In this document: piece after piece, positions 16,090 to 25,443 of the stretch
How the letters are laid out: each line of letters starts with the position of its first letter
How positions within the stretch are numbered: the stretch's first letter is position 1
Source of the DNA: Microtetraspora malaysiensis
GTDB taxonomy: Bacteria; Actinomycetota; Actinomycetes; Streptosporangiales; Streptosporangiaceae
DNA: 64,000 nt
Assembly (NCBI RefSeq): GCF_001528665.1
Contig: NZ_BBYJ01000008.1
Span: forward strand, 371,761-435,760
Direction of reading: 5' to 3'
Notes under the pieces: model-generated
What the model was told of the DNA's origin: nothing
What the model saw: only the letters and a program-made list of their open reading frames with translations
The model's database searches: none
Program-made: the position numbers and the translations under genes

Positions 16090-18552
16090 TCACGCTGGCG
16101 CGAAACTGCCCCAAACCGCCTTCCGTACGCCGGCGGCGGAATCGCTCCAGTCGTAGTCGGGGGACGTGACGGCGACCGAGTACGCCTGGCCTTCCACCTC
16201 GATGTACCGGATGAGCCGGTGCATCGTGACCTGGCCGGAGGCGGTGTAGGTGTACTCCCACTCGGCGGCCGGCCACCGGTACTCGGCCTCGCCCAGGCGC
16301 ACCTGCGTGTAGTCGTCGTACTTCGCGCGCTGCTCGGCGGCCTTGAGCGCGCTGAGGCCGCCGTCGGCGATCTTGCGGACGACGACGCTCTGCGCGCTGT
16401 CCTTGGGACCGGAGAAGGTGGTCGCGCCGGACTCCGTCGACACCGTCCAGCCCTTGGGTACGGCGACGGACACACCGCCGCCGGTCAGGACGGTGTAGCC
16501 CTTCGGGGTCTCGAAGCCGGTCGCCGTGTCCACGCCCCCGCCTCCGCCGCTCGTCGTGCCGCCGTCGGCGCCGTCCGTGCTGTCCGCGCTGTCCGCCTTC
16601 AGGGGAGCGGCGGTCGGTTGCCCGGCGGAGCGGACGCCCTTGTCGGCCGACCCTCCGGGGAGGATCAGCAGGACCACTGTGACGATCACGGCGACGATCG
16701 CGAGCGCCGCCACGGCGATCAGGAGCGTGGACCTGCCCGTCCGCTCGCCGGACTGCCGCCGGCTTCCGGCGCGGCGGCGTCCGCTCGGCCGGCCGCCGTT
16801 CCTGGCCCGTCCGGCGGTCCCAGCGGTCGCGGCGGTCGGGTCACCGGCGGTGCGGGCGGGGGTGGAAGCCGCCTCGGCCGTATCCGGGCCCGCGTGCGCC
16901 CCGGCCGCCGCCTTCCCGGCCGTATCCGGGCCCGCGTGTGCCCAGGCCGTCGTCTTCTCGGCCGTTGCCTTCGCGCTCGCCGTCTTCTCGGTCTGCGCGG
17001 AACCGTCCGCGCTCCTGGACCCGCGCGACTTCCTGGCCATCCGGGACAGCCGCGAGCCCTTCGGGTCCGCGCCGGGATCCGGCTCGGGCCTGCTGTGTGC
17101 CCCCTCGGTGTGCCTCCTGACCCGTCCGGGACCGGTCGTGGCCGGGTCGTCCGGGTCGAGGCCCAACGGCCCCGGCAGGTCGGAGGGCCCGGGCGCCGGC
17201 CACGCCTCGGCCCGGCGCTCCGGCGCGTGCATCGATCCGGAGGGCATGGCGAACGCGTCGAACGGCGCGGACGCCACGGGCGGCGCGGAGCCGAACGGGA
17301 CGGAGGCGCCGTCCCGGCCGTGCCGTACGGGAAGGGGGGCGACGGGTGCGGCGAGAGGGTCGCCGGGCGGTGCGGCGGGGCCGCCCGAGGCGCTCGCCGG
17401 TCCCGCCGTTTCTCCCGGAGCGGGCGCGGCGCCGTCCCACGGGTGCGACCCGCTGGTGAGCCCGGCGGAATAGGGGCCCGACGGGCTCACCAGCGGGTCG
17501 GCGGGCACCCGGATCGGGCCGGACGGGGTCTCGATGATGCGCGACGGCAGCGGCCCCGAGGGCGCGTCGAGCGGCGGCAGCAGTTGCGCAGGGGTGGAGT
17601 CCTGCGGGGTCGGCATCGCGTTCCGGTGCCCCGGCGCGGACCCGCCCGCTCCGTGGGTCCGCAGGACCCGCTCCAGCATGTCGGCGACCTGCGCGGCCCC
17701 GATGCGGTCGGCGGGGTTCTTGCGGAGCAGGCCCTGAATGACGGGCAGCAGCGCGCCGGCCCGCCGCGGCCGGGCCGGTTCCCGCGTGAGCACCGAGCCG
17801 AGCACGGCGACCGCGTCCGCCCCCTCGTACGGCGGGCGGCCCTCGACGGCGGCGTAGAGCGTCGCGCCGAACGACCACAGGTCGGCGGCGTGTGTGATCG
17901 GGCGGCCCTGGAGCCGCTCCGGCGGAATGTACGCGGGCGACCCCATCAGCAGCCCGGTCTGGGTGATCGAGACGTCGCCCTCGATGGCGGCGATGCCGAA
18001 GTCGGTCAGCACGACCCGGTCGGCCGTGAGCAGTACGTTCCCCGGTTTGACGTCGCGGTGCAGGATCCCGGCCCCGTGCGCGTGCCGCAGCGCGTCCAGC
18101 ACGCGCACGCCGATCTCGGCGGCCTGCACGACGGGCAGCGGCCCGCTCTGCCGTACGGCCTGTTCCAGGGACCAGGCGCGGACCAGCTCCATGACGATCC
18201 AGGGCCGCCCGTCCTCCTCGACCACGTCGTGGACGGTGACGATGCCGGGATGGCTGAGCCTGGCCGCGGAGCGCGCCTCGCGGAGCATGCGCTGGTGGGC
18301 ACCCTGCAGGCCCGCCTGGTCGAGGCCGAACGGCAGGAGGAGCTCCTTGACCGCGACGTCGCGGTCGAGCAGCACGTCATGGGCATGCCAGACCATGCCC
18401 ATGCCGCCACGGCCGACCGGTGAGAGGAGGCGGTAGCGCCTGCCGACGAGCCGTCCCTGCCCTTCGGGCACCGGTCCGGCCGTACTTCCTCCGATGGGAC
18501 CTTGACCCTCCGGCATGGAGGGGACCATACCGAGCAGATGATCAGTTGTCAT
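16090..18552 (-). CDS. Membrane-anchored Ser/Thr protein kinase (PknB-type)
   Basis: This 820-aa Hanks-type kinase has a complete catalytic domain in its first ~290 residues: GRGGMGMVW, VAVKE, HRDVKPGN, TDFGIAA and the PPE motif. A long Pro/Ala/Ser-rich juxtamembrane linker (about 300-600) follows, then one membrane helix (about 605-630, LLIAVAALAIVAVIVTVVLL). An extracellular domain of about 190 residues has no PASTA repeats and resembles secreted lipoprotein-like sensor domains. The start at 18552 is chosen over an upstream one because the kinase homology begins just after and GGGGGC precedes it. The external ligand is unknown. Confidence 0.93.
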   Translation of the reverse strand: MTTDHLLGMVPSMPEGQGPIGGSTAGPVPEGQGRLVGRRYRLLSPVGRGGMGMVWHAHDVLLDRDVAVKELLLPFGLDQAGLQGAHQRMLREARSAARLSHPGIVTVHDVVEEDGRPWIVMELVRAWSLEQAVRQSGPLPVVQAAEIGVRVLDALRHAHGAGILHRDVKPGNVLLTADRVVLTDFGIAAIEGDVSITQTGLLMGSPAYIPPERLQGRPITHAADLWSFGATLYAAVEGRPPYEGADAVAVLGSVLTREPARPRRAGALLPVIQGLLRKNPADRIGAAQVADMLERVLRTHGAGGSAPGHRNAMPTPQDSTPAQLLPPLDAPSGPLPSRIIETPSGPIRVPADPLVSPSGPYSAGLTSGSHPWDGAAPAPGETAGPASASGGPAAPPGDPLAAPVAPLPVRHGRDGASVPFGSAPPVASAPFDAFAMPSGSMHAPERRAEAWPAPGPSDLPGPLGLDPDDPATTGPGRVRRHTEGAHSRPEPDPGADPKGSRLSRMARKSRGSRSADGSAQTEKTASAKATAEKTTAWAHAGPDTAGKAAAGAHAGPDTAEAASTPARTAGDPTAATAGTAGRARNGGRPSGRRRAGSRRQSGERTGRSTLLIAVAALAIVAVIVTVVLLILPGGSADKGVRSAGQPTAAPLKADSADSTDGADGGTTSGGGGGVDTATGFETPKGYTVLTGGGVSVAVPKGWTVSTESGATTFSGPKDSAQSVVVRKIADGGLSALKAAEQRAKYDDYTQVRLGEAEYRWPAAEWEYTYTASGQVTMHRLIRYIEVEGQAYSVAVTSPDYDWSDSAAGVRKAVWGSFAPA

Positions 18553-18672
18553 GCCCTGGCCCCCAATTCTGGCCCAGTCCGCACAAATCCCCCCAAGACC
18601 CGATCCGCGCGAATTCACAAGATATGTGAGGTAGGCAACCGATATTAGGGTCAAAGTTGGGTCAAAGGGAAT

Positions 18673-20067
18673 TCACACGTCGGTCAGGGCCGCCAGCGCC
18701 GCCGTGAACGCCTCCATCGGAGGACTGACCAGCCCCGCTCCGACCTGGCCCGTTCCCGCCACCCGGCCCGCGATCCCCGTGTTGACGACCGGCAGCGTGC
18801 CGGTGCGGGCGACGAGGGTGACGTCGACGCCCACCGGCGTGCCGCGGAATCCGAGCCCCGGGATCTGGTACGCCGGATGTTCCGCCAACGTGATCTCGTA
18901 CATCGAGGTCGTCGCCGCGACGGCGTCCGCCACGTCCCCGCCGACGAAGCGCACGATCGCCGGAGCGGCGGCCATGGCGAAGCCGCCGAGCCCCGTCGTC
19001 TCCGTGATCGTCGAGTCCCCGATGTCCGGATTGGCGTCGCCGGGGCCGTACGCGCCGAGGTAGAGGCCGTCGGGAACCCCGGCGGGGCCGGTGAACCAGC
19101 GGTCCCCGAGCCCGGAAACCTGGATTCCGAAATCGGTCCCATTGCGGGCCATCGCCACCACGAGGCTGGAGCCGGGCACATCTCTGGCGGCGTCCGCGCT
19201 CACTTTCGCCGCCGCCATTCCCGCGTTCAGGAAGAAATGATCGTTTCCATTGATAAATCGCAACACCTCGGCGGCGTGCCCGGGAGCGGCCTCCACGACG
19301 GCGGGCGCGAGCTCCCGCACCATCAGCGATGTGGCAGCGCGGTTGCGGTTGTGGAGCTCGTCGCCCATCTGCAGGGCCTGCGCGATCAGTCCGCGCAGGT
19401 CGAGCGGCCCGTTCAGCGCGAGCGCCGCCTGGAGCGCGGGTCCGAGCACGTCGCCCATCCAGCGCAGCCGCTCGACGACCTCCGGTCCGTACGCGCCGTA
19501 GCGCAGCACCTTGCCCAGCCCCTCGTTGAGCGAGCAGTACGCGGTGCCGCCGTGCTCGGCGTCCGCGACCTCCAGCATCCACATCGACGGACTCACCACG
19601 CCGGCCATCGGGCCGACCGTCCGATGGTGGTGGCAGGAGTCCAGCGTGATGCCGGACCCGGCGGCGAGCCGCTCCTCGGCGTCCTCGGGTGAGGCGGCGA
19701 GCCCCTCGAAGAGCATCGCGCCGATCAGCGCCCCCCGCATCGGCCCCGAGGCGCGTTCCCACGAGATCGGCGGCCCCGCGTGCAGGAACGTGCCGGGCTC
19801 CAGACCCAGCGCCTCCCGGGCCGGCCGTACACCGGCGAGCCGGGGCCGGGCGGACACCATCCGGCCGACGGCGAGCGCGTTGGCCCGCTCCCTGCGCGGG
19901 TCGGCGAGCGCCGCGGCCAGCGCGGCGGCGGTGCCGGGGACGGGCGGCCGCCAGTCCACGTCGGTCCTGGCCACGGCCTGCTGGTCCAGCGCCTCGCCGA
20001 GCAGCGCGGTCCCGGCCGTGATCACATGAGGTTCGCGACTCAGCATGGACAGCGTCGTCGGGTTCAT
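18673..20067 (-). CDS. allG: DUF1116 protein, oxamate carbamoyltransferase subunit AllG (YlbE) homologue
   Basis: This 464-aa DUF1116 protein matches E. coli YlbE, now known as AllG, one of three subunits of oxamate carbamoyltransferase. That enzyme splits oxalurate with phosphate to oxamate and carbamoyl phosphate in allantoin use. Family landmarks include MRGALIGAMLFEGLA, the histidine cluster DSCHHHRTVGPMAGVVSPS (about residue 155), LNEGLGKVLR, and FFLNAGMAAAKV. AGGAGG precedes the ATG. It is the last gene of a three-gene set (allH-fdrA-allG). No AllK carbamate kinase gene follows, unlike in E. coli. The substrate in this organism is not certain. Confidence 0.88.
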   Translation of the reverse strand: MNPTTLSMLSREPHVITAGTALLGEALDQQAVARTDVDWRPPVPGTAAALAAALADPRRERANALAVGRMVSARPRLAGVRPAREALGLEPGTFLHAGPPISWERASGPMRGALIGAMLFEGLAASPEDAEERLAAGSGITLDSCHHHRTVGPMAGVVSPSMWMLEVADAEHGGTAYCSLNEGLGKVLRYGAYGPEVVERLRWMGDVLGPALQAALALNGPLDLRGLIAQALQMGDELHNRNRAATSLMVRELAPAVVEAAPGHAAEVLRFINGNDHFFLNAGMAAAKVSADAARDVPGSSLVVAMARNGTDFGIQVSGLGDRWFTGPAGVPDGLYLGAYGPGDANPDIGDSTITETTGLGGFAMAAAPAIVRFVGGDVADAVAATTSMYEITLAEHPAYQIPGLGFRGTPVGVDVTLVARTGTLPVVNTGIAGRVAGTGQVGAGLVSPPMEAFTAALAALTDV

Positions 20068-20148
20068 CGCCCTCCTATCGGGGTCGGTCCGGACCGCGGA
20101 CACCGGCCGGGCCGCTCTGTCGCGGATCGTTCTGGGACGCCTGGAGCG

Positions 20149-21564
20149 TCAGGAATGGACACACGCCGCGGCCAGATCGCGGGCGTGCCGCGCCGCCGCC
20201 GCGTTGGACGTGAACACCGCGGCGCCCGCCTCGTTCAGCCGGGCCGCCTGGACACGCAGCCCCTGCGGGTCGCCGTCCGTGCCGACGAGCGCGACGACCA
20301 CGGCGACGCCGCGTCCGCACGCCCGCGCCACCGCCGGCGCCAGCCGCGCGGACGGGTCGGGGTCGGCCCCGTGGCCCAGCACCACGTCGAGGAGGACCAC
20401 GCCGGACTCGACGGCGTCCAGCGCCTCCAGGCGGAGCGTCGGGTCGATCATCGGGTGGGCCCGCCCGCGCGTGTACGCGTCGTCGCCGAAGTCGGTGAAC
20501 TCGCCGTTCCCCGCGATGACGGCGGCCTCCGCGCACAGCGTGCCGCCCGAGTAGAGCCCGCGCAGCGGGCCGCGGCACTCCGAGCCCGGCGTGCCCGGGG
20601 CGCCGGGCGGCGCGGGCCAGCAGGGCCAGGCCGGCACCTCGCGGCCGAGCGCGCCGAGGACCTTCTCCACAGCGGTCGTGAGGTCGTCCTGCCCCGGCCC
20701 GAGCAGCGCGGTGACCAGCTTCGTGCCGAGCCCCAGATCCCGTACGGCGCCGGCCGCCTCGGGGGCGGGCGGCTTGGAGACGAGGAGGATCAGCTCGGTC
20801 GCCGGATCGGCGTCGAGCGCCCGCAACGCCTGGATCGCCGAACGCCCGCCCACCTCAGCCGACAGGTCGCGCCCGCCCACACCGAGCAGGTGGCTGACAC
20901 CCACGCCGGCCAGGTCGAGCAGGCTCGTCACCTGCTGCGCCCCCGTGCCGCTGGCGGCCACGACGCCGACCGGGCCGGGGCCGAGCACGTTGGCGAAGCC
21001 GAGCCCCGCGCCGCCGATCACGGCGGTGCCGCAGTCGGGCCCCATCACCAGCACGCCCTGCTCCCGGGCGCGGTCCTTGAGCAGGATCTCCTGCTCGACG
21101 GGCACGTTGTCGCTGAAGATCATGACGGAGAGCCCGGCCTCGACGGCGTCCAGCGCCTCCAGGAAGGCGTACTCCCCGGGGACACTGACCAGGGCGACCG
21201 TCGCCCCGCCGGACCCCGCCGCGTCCCGGGCCGCCGCGCGCGCCGCCGACCGGACGGTGCGCGGCGGCCGGTCCTCGTGTCGCGCCGCACCGGCCGCCTC
21301 GCGGGCCGCGAGCCGCCGCTCCAGCTCAGCCGCGGCCTCCTGGACGGCGTCGTCCGTCGAGGCCCTGATCGCGACGAGCAGGTCGCCCGGCGTGGCCGCG
21401 GGCACCGCGAATCCGGCGTCCCGGGCCAAGCCGACGTTGAGTTCGGTGGCCATCGCGACGATCGCGACGCTCACCCCGGGCAGCGCGGCGAGCGCCTGGC
21501 TGACCCGCATCAGGCTCACGGAGTCGCGGTAGACCCCCGCGCGCACTTCGACCAGATCGTTCAC
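20149..21564 (-). CDS. fdrA: FdrA/AllF, acyl-CoA synthetase-like subunit of an oxamate-type carbamoyltransferase
   Basis: This 471-aa protein resembles FdrA, now AllF, a member of the succinyl-CoA-synthetase-like superfamily. Visible elements are a Rossmann CoA-binding-like block (VGVVAASGTGAQQV about 220), MGPDCGTAVIGGAGLGFANV, and LYSGGTLCAEAAVI in the second half. FdrA, DUF1116 and DUF2877 together make oxamate carbamoyltransferase. The GTG start follows AGGAGGAAGC. A 22-residue Ala/Arg-rich insertion (about 92-118) is not typical and may be a flexible linker. The order allH, fdrA, allG on one strand supports one operon, with a 230-nt repeat-bearing gap before fdrA. Confidence 0.88.
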   Translation of the reverse strand: MNDLVEVRAGVYRDSVSLMRVSQALAALPGVSVAIVAMATELNVGLARDAGFAVPAATPGDLLVAIRASTDDAVQEAAAELERRLAAREAAGAARHEDRPPRTVRSAARAAARDAAGSGGATVALVSVPGEYAFLEALDAVEAGLSVMIFSDNVPVEQEILLKDRAREQGVLVMGPDCGTAVIGGAGLGFANVLGPGPVGVVAASGTGAQQVTSLLDLAGVGVSHLLGVGGRDLSAEVGGRSAIQALRALDADPATELILLVSKPPAPEAAGAVRDLGLGTKLVTALLGPGQDDLTTAVEKVLGALGREVPAWPCWPAPPGAPGTPGSECRGPLRGLYSGGTLCAEAAVIAGNGEFTDFGDDAYTRGRAHPMIDPTLRLEALDAVESGVVLLDVVLGHGADPDPSARLAPAVARACGRGVAVVVALVGTDGDPQGLRVQAARLNEAGAAVFTSNAAAARHARDLAAACVHS

Positions 21565-21678
21565 GGACGCTTCCTCCTGTGTTTATTGCGCTCGCTCCGC
21601 TCGCGCGGGTCGGGTCGCCCTCAGGCGATGTCTTCCCTTGTCGCTCGGAGTCGCTCGTCCCTCGCTCCCCACTCGCTC

Positions 21679-21745
21679 CTCAGTCCAGACACCGCCGCGC
21701 CCCTCGCGGGCCCACTTGCTTCTCAGTCCAGACACCGCCGCGCCC
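21679..21745. repeat. Two direct copies of a 24-bp repeat in the allH-fdrA gap
   Basis: CTCAGTCCAGACACCGCCGC followed by GCCC occurs at 21679-21702 and again at 21722-21745, 43 bp apart. The surrounding 230-nt gap is pyrimidine-skewed and also holds a palindrome-like GCTCGCTCCGCTCGC element near 21593. No ORF is supported inside. A local slippage duplication is the simplest reading; attenuation within the operon is possible. Confidence 0.55.
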
Positions 21746-21793
21746 AGAGCGTGATGGTTCGGCGCCGTGACGAGCGATGGCGCTCGCGTCGGG

Positions 21794-22708
21794 TCATCGG
21801 CCTGCGGGCCACGAGCGCAGCGAGAGGACCGCGGCCAGCCCGGCCCGGATGCCCCAGGCGAGGTCGGCGCCCGAGGTGTGGCCGAGGCTCAGCAGGCGGT
21901 GCGCCGCGGGGTCGAGCGGCTGGTACCCGGCGATCGCGCGCAGCACGCCGAGCACCTCCGACCCGGCCTGGCCGCGCGCCGCGCAGTGCAGCAGCGTGGC
22001 CGATATGGGCGTCGTCCGGGTGCGGGCGTCGTACGTCACGGCGGCGGCCAGCCAGTCGGCCAGCCAGATCGCGCGCGGCGCGCCCGCGGCGAGGCCGAGG
22101 TGGCGCAGCGCGACCAGCAGCCCGCACAGCATGTCGTCGCCGCTCGGCGTCAGCCCCGGCCCGAGTCCCAGCAGCCGCTCCGCCGCGACGATGCCGTCCA
22201 CCAGGGAGCCGGCCAGGCAGCCGGAGGCCAGCAGGCCGGGCGCGCCGGTGACATCCAGGCCGGGCCGGCGCTGGGAGTGGTCGCAGATGTCGTCGAGGTG
22301 CGCCAGCGCGCGGGTCAGCCGGGACGGCTCCGCGCTCCCGAGCGGCGGCGCGGGGTCCCACCAGCGGCGCACCCGGATGCCGACGCCGCCCAGGCCGATG
22401 GAGCCCTCGCCGACCCAGCACTCGTCCCCCAGCGGAAGCCGGGCGAGCGGCGCCGCGACCACCACCGCGTTCGGCAGGCGCGCGGCCTCCCCGCTGACGA
22501 GGGCGATGACGTGCGGCTCGTACTCGCTCCTGACCTCCAGGTAGACGGCGAGCGGGAACGCCGCCAGCACACGGGCCGGACGACGGGGCGATTCGAGCGC
22601 CGGGCGGAGCGCGATGCTGGCGGCTCCGCCGATCTGGGTGCGTCCTCCCACGCCTGCCGAGGGGCGGGGTAAGGAACGTCGTGCTCTCGGACGTGTGTCG
22701 ACGGTCAA
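21794..22708 (-). CDS. allH: DUF2877 protein, oxamate carbamoyltransferase subunit AllH (YlbF) homologue
   Basis: This roughly 304-aa protein shows the DUF2877 signature GLGPGLTPSGDDMLCGLLVAL near residue 205, then a TTPISATLLHCAARGQ segment. E. coli AllH (YlbF) of this family is the third subunit of oxamate carbamoyltransferase. The start is uncertain. TTG at 22708 is chosen because GGGGAGG precedes it; GTG at 22651 in the same frame would remove 19 residues. It is the first gene of the minus-strand set and is divergent from the PucR regulator, with a 17-bp inverted repeat in the 183-nt gap. Confidence 0.83.
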   Translation of the reverse strand: MTVDTRPRARRSLPRPSAGVGGRTQIGGAASIALRPALESPRRPARVLAAFPLAVYLEVRSEYEPHVIALVSGEAARLPNAVVVAAPLARLPLGDECWVGEGSIGLGGVGIRVRRWWDPAPPLGSAEPSRLTRALAHLDDICDHSQRRPGLDVTGAPGLLASGCLAGSLVDGIVAAERLLGLGPGLTPSGDDMLCGLLVALRHLGLAAGAPRAIWLADWLAAAVTYDARTRTTPISATLLHCAARGQAGSEVLGVLRAIAGYQPLDPAAHRLLSLGHTSGADLAWGIRAGLAAVLSLRSWPAGR

Positions 22709-22817
22709 CGAACCTCCCCGATAGCGCGCCTGAGCCGACGCTAGAACGCCGCCCTCGGGCTCCGTACGGAGAAAGCTGCCAACAGTGGGCCAAATGCTTG
22801 GCTCTTCCTGACAGTCG

Positions 22818-22834
22818 GATTGTTCGGCACAATC
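22818..22834. promoter_or_regulatory. Candidate PucR operator upstream of pucR
   Basis: GATTGT-TCGGC-ACAATC is a perfect 6-bp inverted repeat centred 66 bp before the pucR ATG and facing allH. A related sequence lies upstream of the permease (25604-25618; 11 of 15 positions match), which suggests a shared operator. Confidence 0.45.
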
Positions 22835-22891
22835 GGCGTCAGCCGCACAGATCTCCCGATATCCCCCGGAAGCTCTACCTCGGAGCGCACG

Positions 22892-24544
22892 ATGACGAGC
22901 GATCCCGCCGCGCCGGCGATGAGACTGGCCAGCACAGGAACCATCCTCCACGGTGTCTCCGTAGGGGAGGTACTCGGCGTGTCGACCCTCGCGGACGCGC
23001 GCCTTATCGCCGGAAGATCCGGCCTCGACCGCATCGTGCAGCGCCTCAACGTCATGGAGGTGCCCGACATCCTGGCCTGGGTGAAGCCGCACGAGCTGCT
23101 GCTCACCACGGGCTACCCGCTGCGCAACACCCCGCAGTCGCTGGACCGGCTGGTGGCCGATCTCGACGAACGCGGGCTCGCCGCGCTGGCGATCAAGCTG
23201 GGCCGGTACCTCGACGAGCTGCCGGGGGAGATGGTCGAGCAGGCCGACCGGCTGGGCTTCCCGCTGATCCTGCTCCCCAACGACGTGGGGTTCGACGACA
23301 TCCTCAACCAGGTGCTCACCGACATCCTGAACCGGCAGGCGGGCCTGCTCGCCAGGGCCGAGGAGGCGCACCGGGCGCTGGTGCAGATCGTGCTCGCCGG
23401 AGGCGGGATGCGCGAGGTCGCGGCCGAGGTGGCCGGGCTCCTCGACGTGGCCGTCGCGGCGCTGGACGCCGGGGGCCGCGTCCTGGCCACGGCCGGCGAC
23501 GCCGAGCGGGTGGCGACGCTGCGCGCGACCTGCCAGGCGGCGGAGGGCGCGGTTACGGCCGTGGGGACCGTGTCCGCGCCGGCCCAGGAGCGGCCCCGCG
23601 CCGCCGCCCTGGCCACGGCGCAGGAGCGCCACTACGCCGTCGTGCCCGTCGTGGCGGGCGGCCACCACCACGGCAGGATCGTGGCGTTCAGCGACTCCGG
23701 CACGCTGACGCCCAGCGACGTCGGCATCCTGGAGCGCGCCGCGACCGTGGCCGCCCTCGTCGTGACCAAGCAGGAGGCGGTGACCGCCGTCGAGAGCAAG
23801 TACCGCGCCGACTTCCTGCGGGACGTGCTCATCGGCAGGGGCGGCACCCGCGTCGCCGAGCGCGCCCGCGCGTTCGGCTGGGATCTGGAGCGCCGGGTCA
23901 GCGTGCTGGTCGCGGAGATCGATCCGGACACGGAGGAACGCTCCACCCAGGACCGCATGCTCGCCGCCTGGCAGTCCGCCGTGCGCAGGTACGACCCGCG
24001 CGGCGCGGTCGCCGGGTTCTCCCACGAGGTCGTCGCCGTCATCGGCGCGGACGTGGACACCGTCCGCCTGGCCAAGGACGCGCTCGCCGCCGTCTCCGAC
24101 TGCACGTTCTCCACCGGCCTGAGCCGGGTCGCCGGGGGCGCGGACCTGCTCCCCGGCGCGTACGGCCAGGCGCTCAAAGCCGCGCGGGTGGGCCGCCAGC
24201 TCCACGGGGCGGGCGCGGTCGCGCACTTCGACGAGCTCGGCGTGTACCGCCTGCTGTCCCTGGTGAACGACACCGAGGAGCTGCACGCCTTCGTCCGCGA
24301 GACGCTCGGGTCGCTGGCCGGGGACGGCGACGTGGAGAACGCGGACCTGCGCCGGACCCTTCAGGTGCTGCTGGAGACCAACCTCAACGTCGCGGAGACC
24401 GCCCGGCGGCTGCACTTCCACTACAACACGCTGCGCTATCGGATCGGGAAGTTGGAGCGGATGCTCGGCAACTTCACCGAGGACGCGCACCTGCGGCTCA
24501 ACCTGACGCTGGCGCTGCACGTCCTGCGTATGCGCGGCATCTGA
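22892..24544 (+). CDS. PucR-family transcriptional regulator
   Basis: This 550-aa regulator has an N-terminal PucR domain (about residues 20-145, with VSVGEVLGVSTLADARLIAG and VKPHELLLTTGYPLR). A GGDEF-like middle follows (about 300-420), then the C-terminal PucR helix-turn-helix, with LLETNLNVAETARRLHFHYN and TLRYRIGKLERML. PucR proteins activate or repress purine catabolism genes in response to pathway intermediates. The ATG at 22892 is chosen for the CGGAGC ribosome-binding site, though the frame is open upstream. Divergence from allH and nearness to the permease and molybdenum hydroxylase make it the likely local regulator. Confidence 0.9.
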   Translation: MTSDPAAPAMRLASTGTILHGVSVGEVLGVSTLADARLIAGRSGLDRIVQRLNVMEVPDILAWVKPHELLLTTGYPLRNTPQSLDRLVADLDERGLAALAIKLGRYLDELPGEMVEQADRLGFPLILLPNDVGFDDILNQVLTDILNRQAGLLARAEEAHRALVQIVLAGGGMREVAAEVAGLLDVAVAALDAGGRVLATAGDAERVATLRATCQAAEGAVTAVGTVSAPAQERPRAAALATAQERHYAVVPVVAGGHHHGRIVAFSDSGTLTPSDVGILERAATVAALVVTKQEAVTAVESKYRADFLRDVLIGRGGTRVAERARAFGWDLERRVSVLVAEIDPDTEERSTQDRMLAAWQSAVRRYDPRGAVAGFSHEVVAVIGADVDTVRLAKDALAAVSDCTFSTGLSRVAGGADLLPGAYGQALKAARVGRQLHGAGAVAHFDELGVYRLLSLVNDTEELHAFVRETLGSLAGDGDVENADLRRTLQVLLETNLNVAETARRLHFHYNTLRYRIGKLERMLGNFTEDAHLRLNLTLALHVLRMRGI

Positions 24545-24582
24545 GCGCGCCCCTCCCTCCCGGGGCTCCTAAGCTTGCGCCC

Positions 24583-24804
24583 GTGAAAGAGACATTCGAG
24601 CTGCGCGGCGACTACATCCCGCTCTGCGACCTGCTGAAGTACTGCTACGTCACGGAGACGGGCGGCGCGGCGAAGCACCTGATCGCCGAGGGGAACGTCC
24701 GGGTGGACGGCGCGGTCGAGCTGCGCAAGGCATGCAAGATCCGGGCCGGCCAGGTCGTCACCGGGGAGGGCTTCGAGATCCGCGTCGTCGCCCCGGGCGA
24801 GTGA
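24583..24804 (+). CDS. S4-domain RNA-binding protein (YbcJ-like), 73 aa
   Basis: This 73-aa protein is a single S4 RNA-binding domain. It has the typical order of LCDLLKYCYVTETGGAAKHLIAEG, VRVDGAVELRKACKI and a VTGEGFEIRV end. It resembles YbcJ-type proteins that bind structured RNA; the target is unknown. The GTG start has no Shine-Dalgarno sequence, but a -10-like TAAGCT ends 7 nt before it, so a leaderless message starting near the GTG is likely. It sits 38 nt after pucR but probably has its own promoter. Confidence 0.85.
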   Translation: MKETFELRGDYIPLCDLLKYCYVTETGGAAKHLIAEGNVRVDGAVELRKACKIRAGQVVTGEGFEIRVVAPGE

Positions 24805-24819
24805 ACCGGCGCGCGCCGC

Positions 24820-25443
24820 TCAGCCGGCCGGCGTGACCGGGTACCGGATGATCGTCTTCATCTTCTCCGGCGCGGTGCGACCCGGCACCGACAGGTAGAT
24901 CTCGTGGTGGTCGCCGTTGATCGTGTGGCCGCCCTCCTCCAGGAAGGTGTGCAGCCGTTCGAGGGTGGCGGCCTCGGTGCTGTACGGGCCGACGTGCAGG
25001 ATCTGGCCGCACCACCCCTCGCGCAGGGTCTCCAGCCGCACTCGATCGATCGGCGACGACGGCTTCTTCTTCCGCGCGGTCGCGACCGCGTCGTCGAAGA
25101 ACATCGCCACGCCGGCCTGCGGCGGCTGCATGATCATCATCGTCCACTGCCACAGGTCCCGGTGCGCGGCGAAGTCGGACCGGTGATCCTCTTCCGTCCA
25201 CCACAGGCCCTGCAACGGCATCACCGGATATTCCATGACACCGGCGCCCTTCAGGGCGAAACGGATCGCGTACGCCACGCTGTACAGCGCCTCGACGGCG
25301 GAGGCGTAGCCGGGTGAGGACGGGTCCCCGGCGCCGTCGATCATGAGATAGGGCAGCTCGGGCGCCAGCACCAGCCCCGGCTCCGGCTTGGCCGTGTACA
25401 GCTCGCGATACTCCTTCTTGAAGTCGGTCTTCGGCGTGCTCAT
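24820..25443 (-). CDS. GyrI-like small-molecule-binding domain protein
   Basis: This 207-aa protein has the GyrI-like/SOUL-type effector-binding fold, shown by YLMIDGAGDPSSPGYASAVEAL near residue 33, PLQGLWW near 76, and the C-terminal HEIYLSVPGRTAPEKMKTII ending. Such free-standing domains bind hydrophobic ligands and some hydrolyse cyclopropanoid compounds. GGAGGAGAGGACG precedes the ATG. It is convergent with the S4 protein gene and divergent from the nucleobase permease. A function in the neighbouring nucleobase cluster is not evident. Confidence 0.85.
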   Translation of the reverse strand: MSTPKTDFKKEYRELYTAKPEPGLVLAPELPYLMIDGAGDPSSPGYASAVEALYSVAYAIRFALKGAGVMEYPVMPLQGLWWTEEDHRSDFAAHRDLWQWTMMIMQPPQAGVAMFFDDAVATARKKKPSSPIDRVRLETLREGWCGQILHVGPYSTEAATLERLHTFLEEGGHTINGDHHEIYLSVPGRTAPEKMKTIIRYPVTPAG

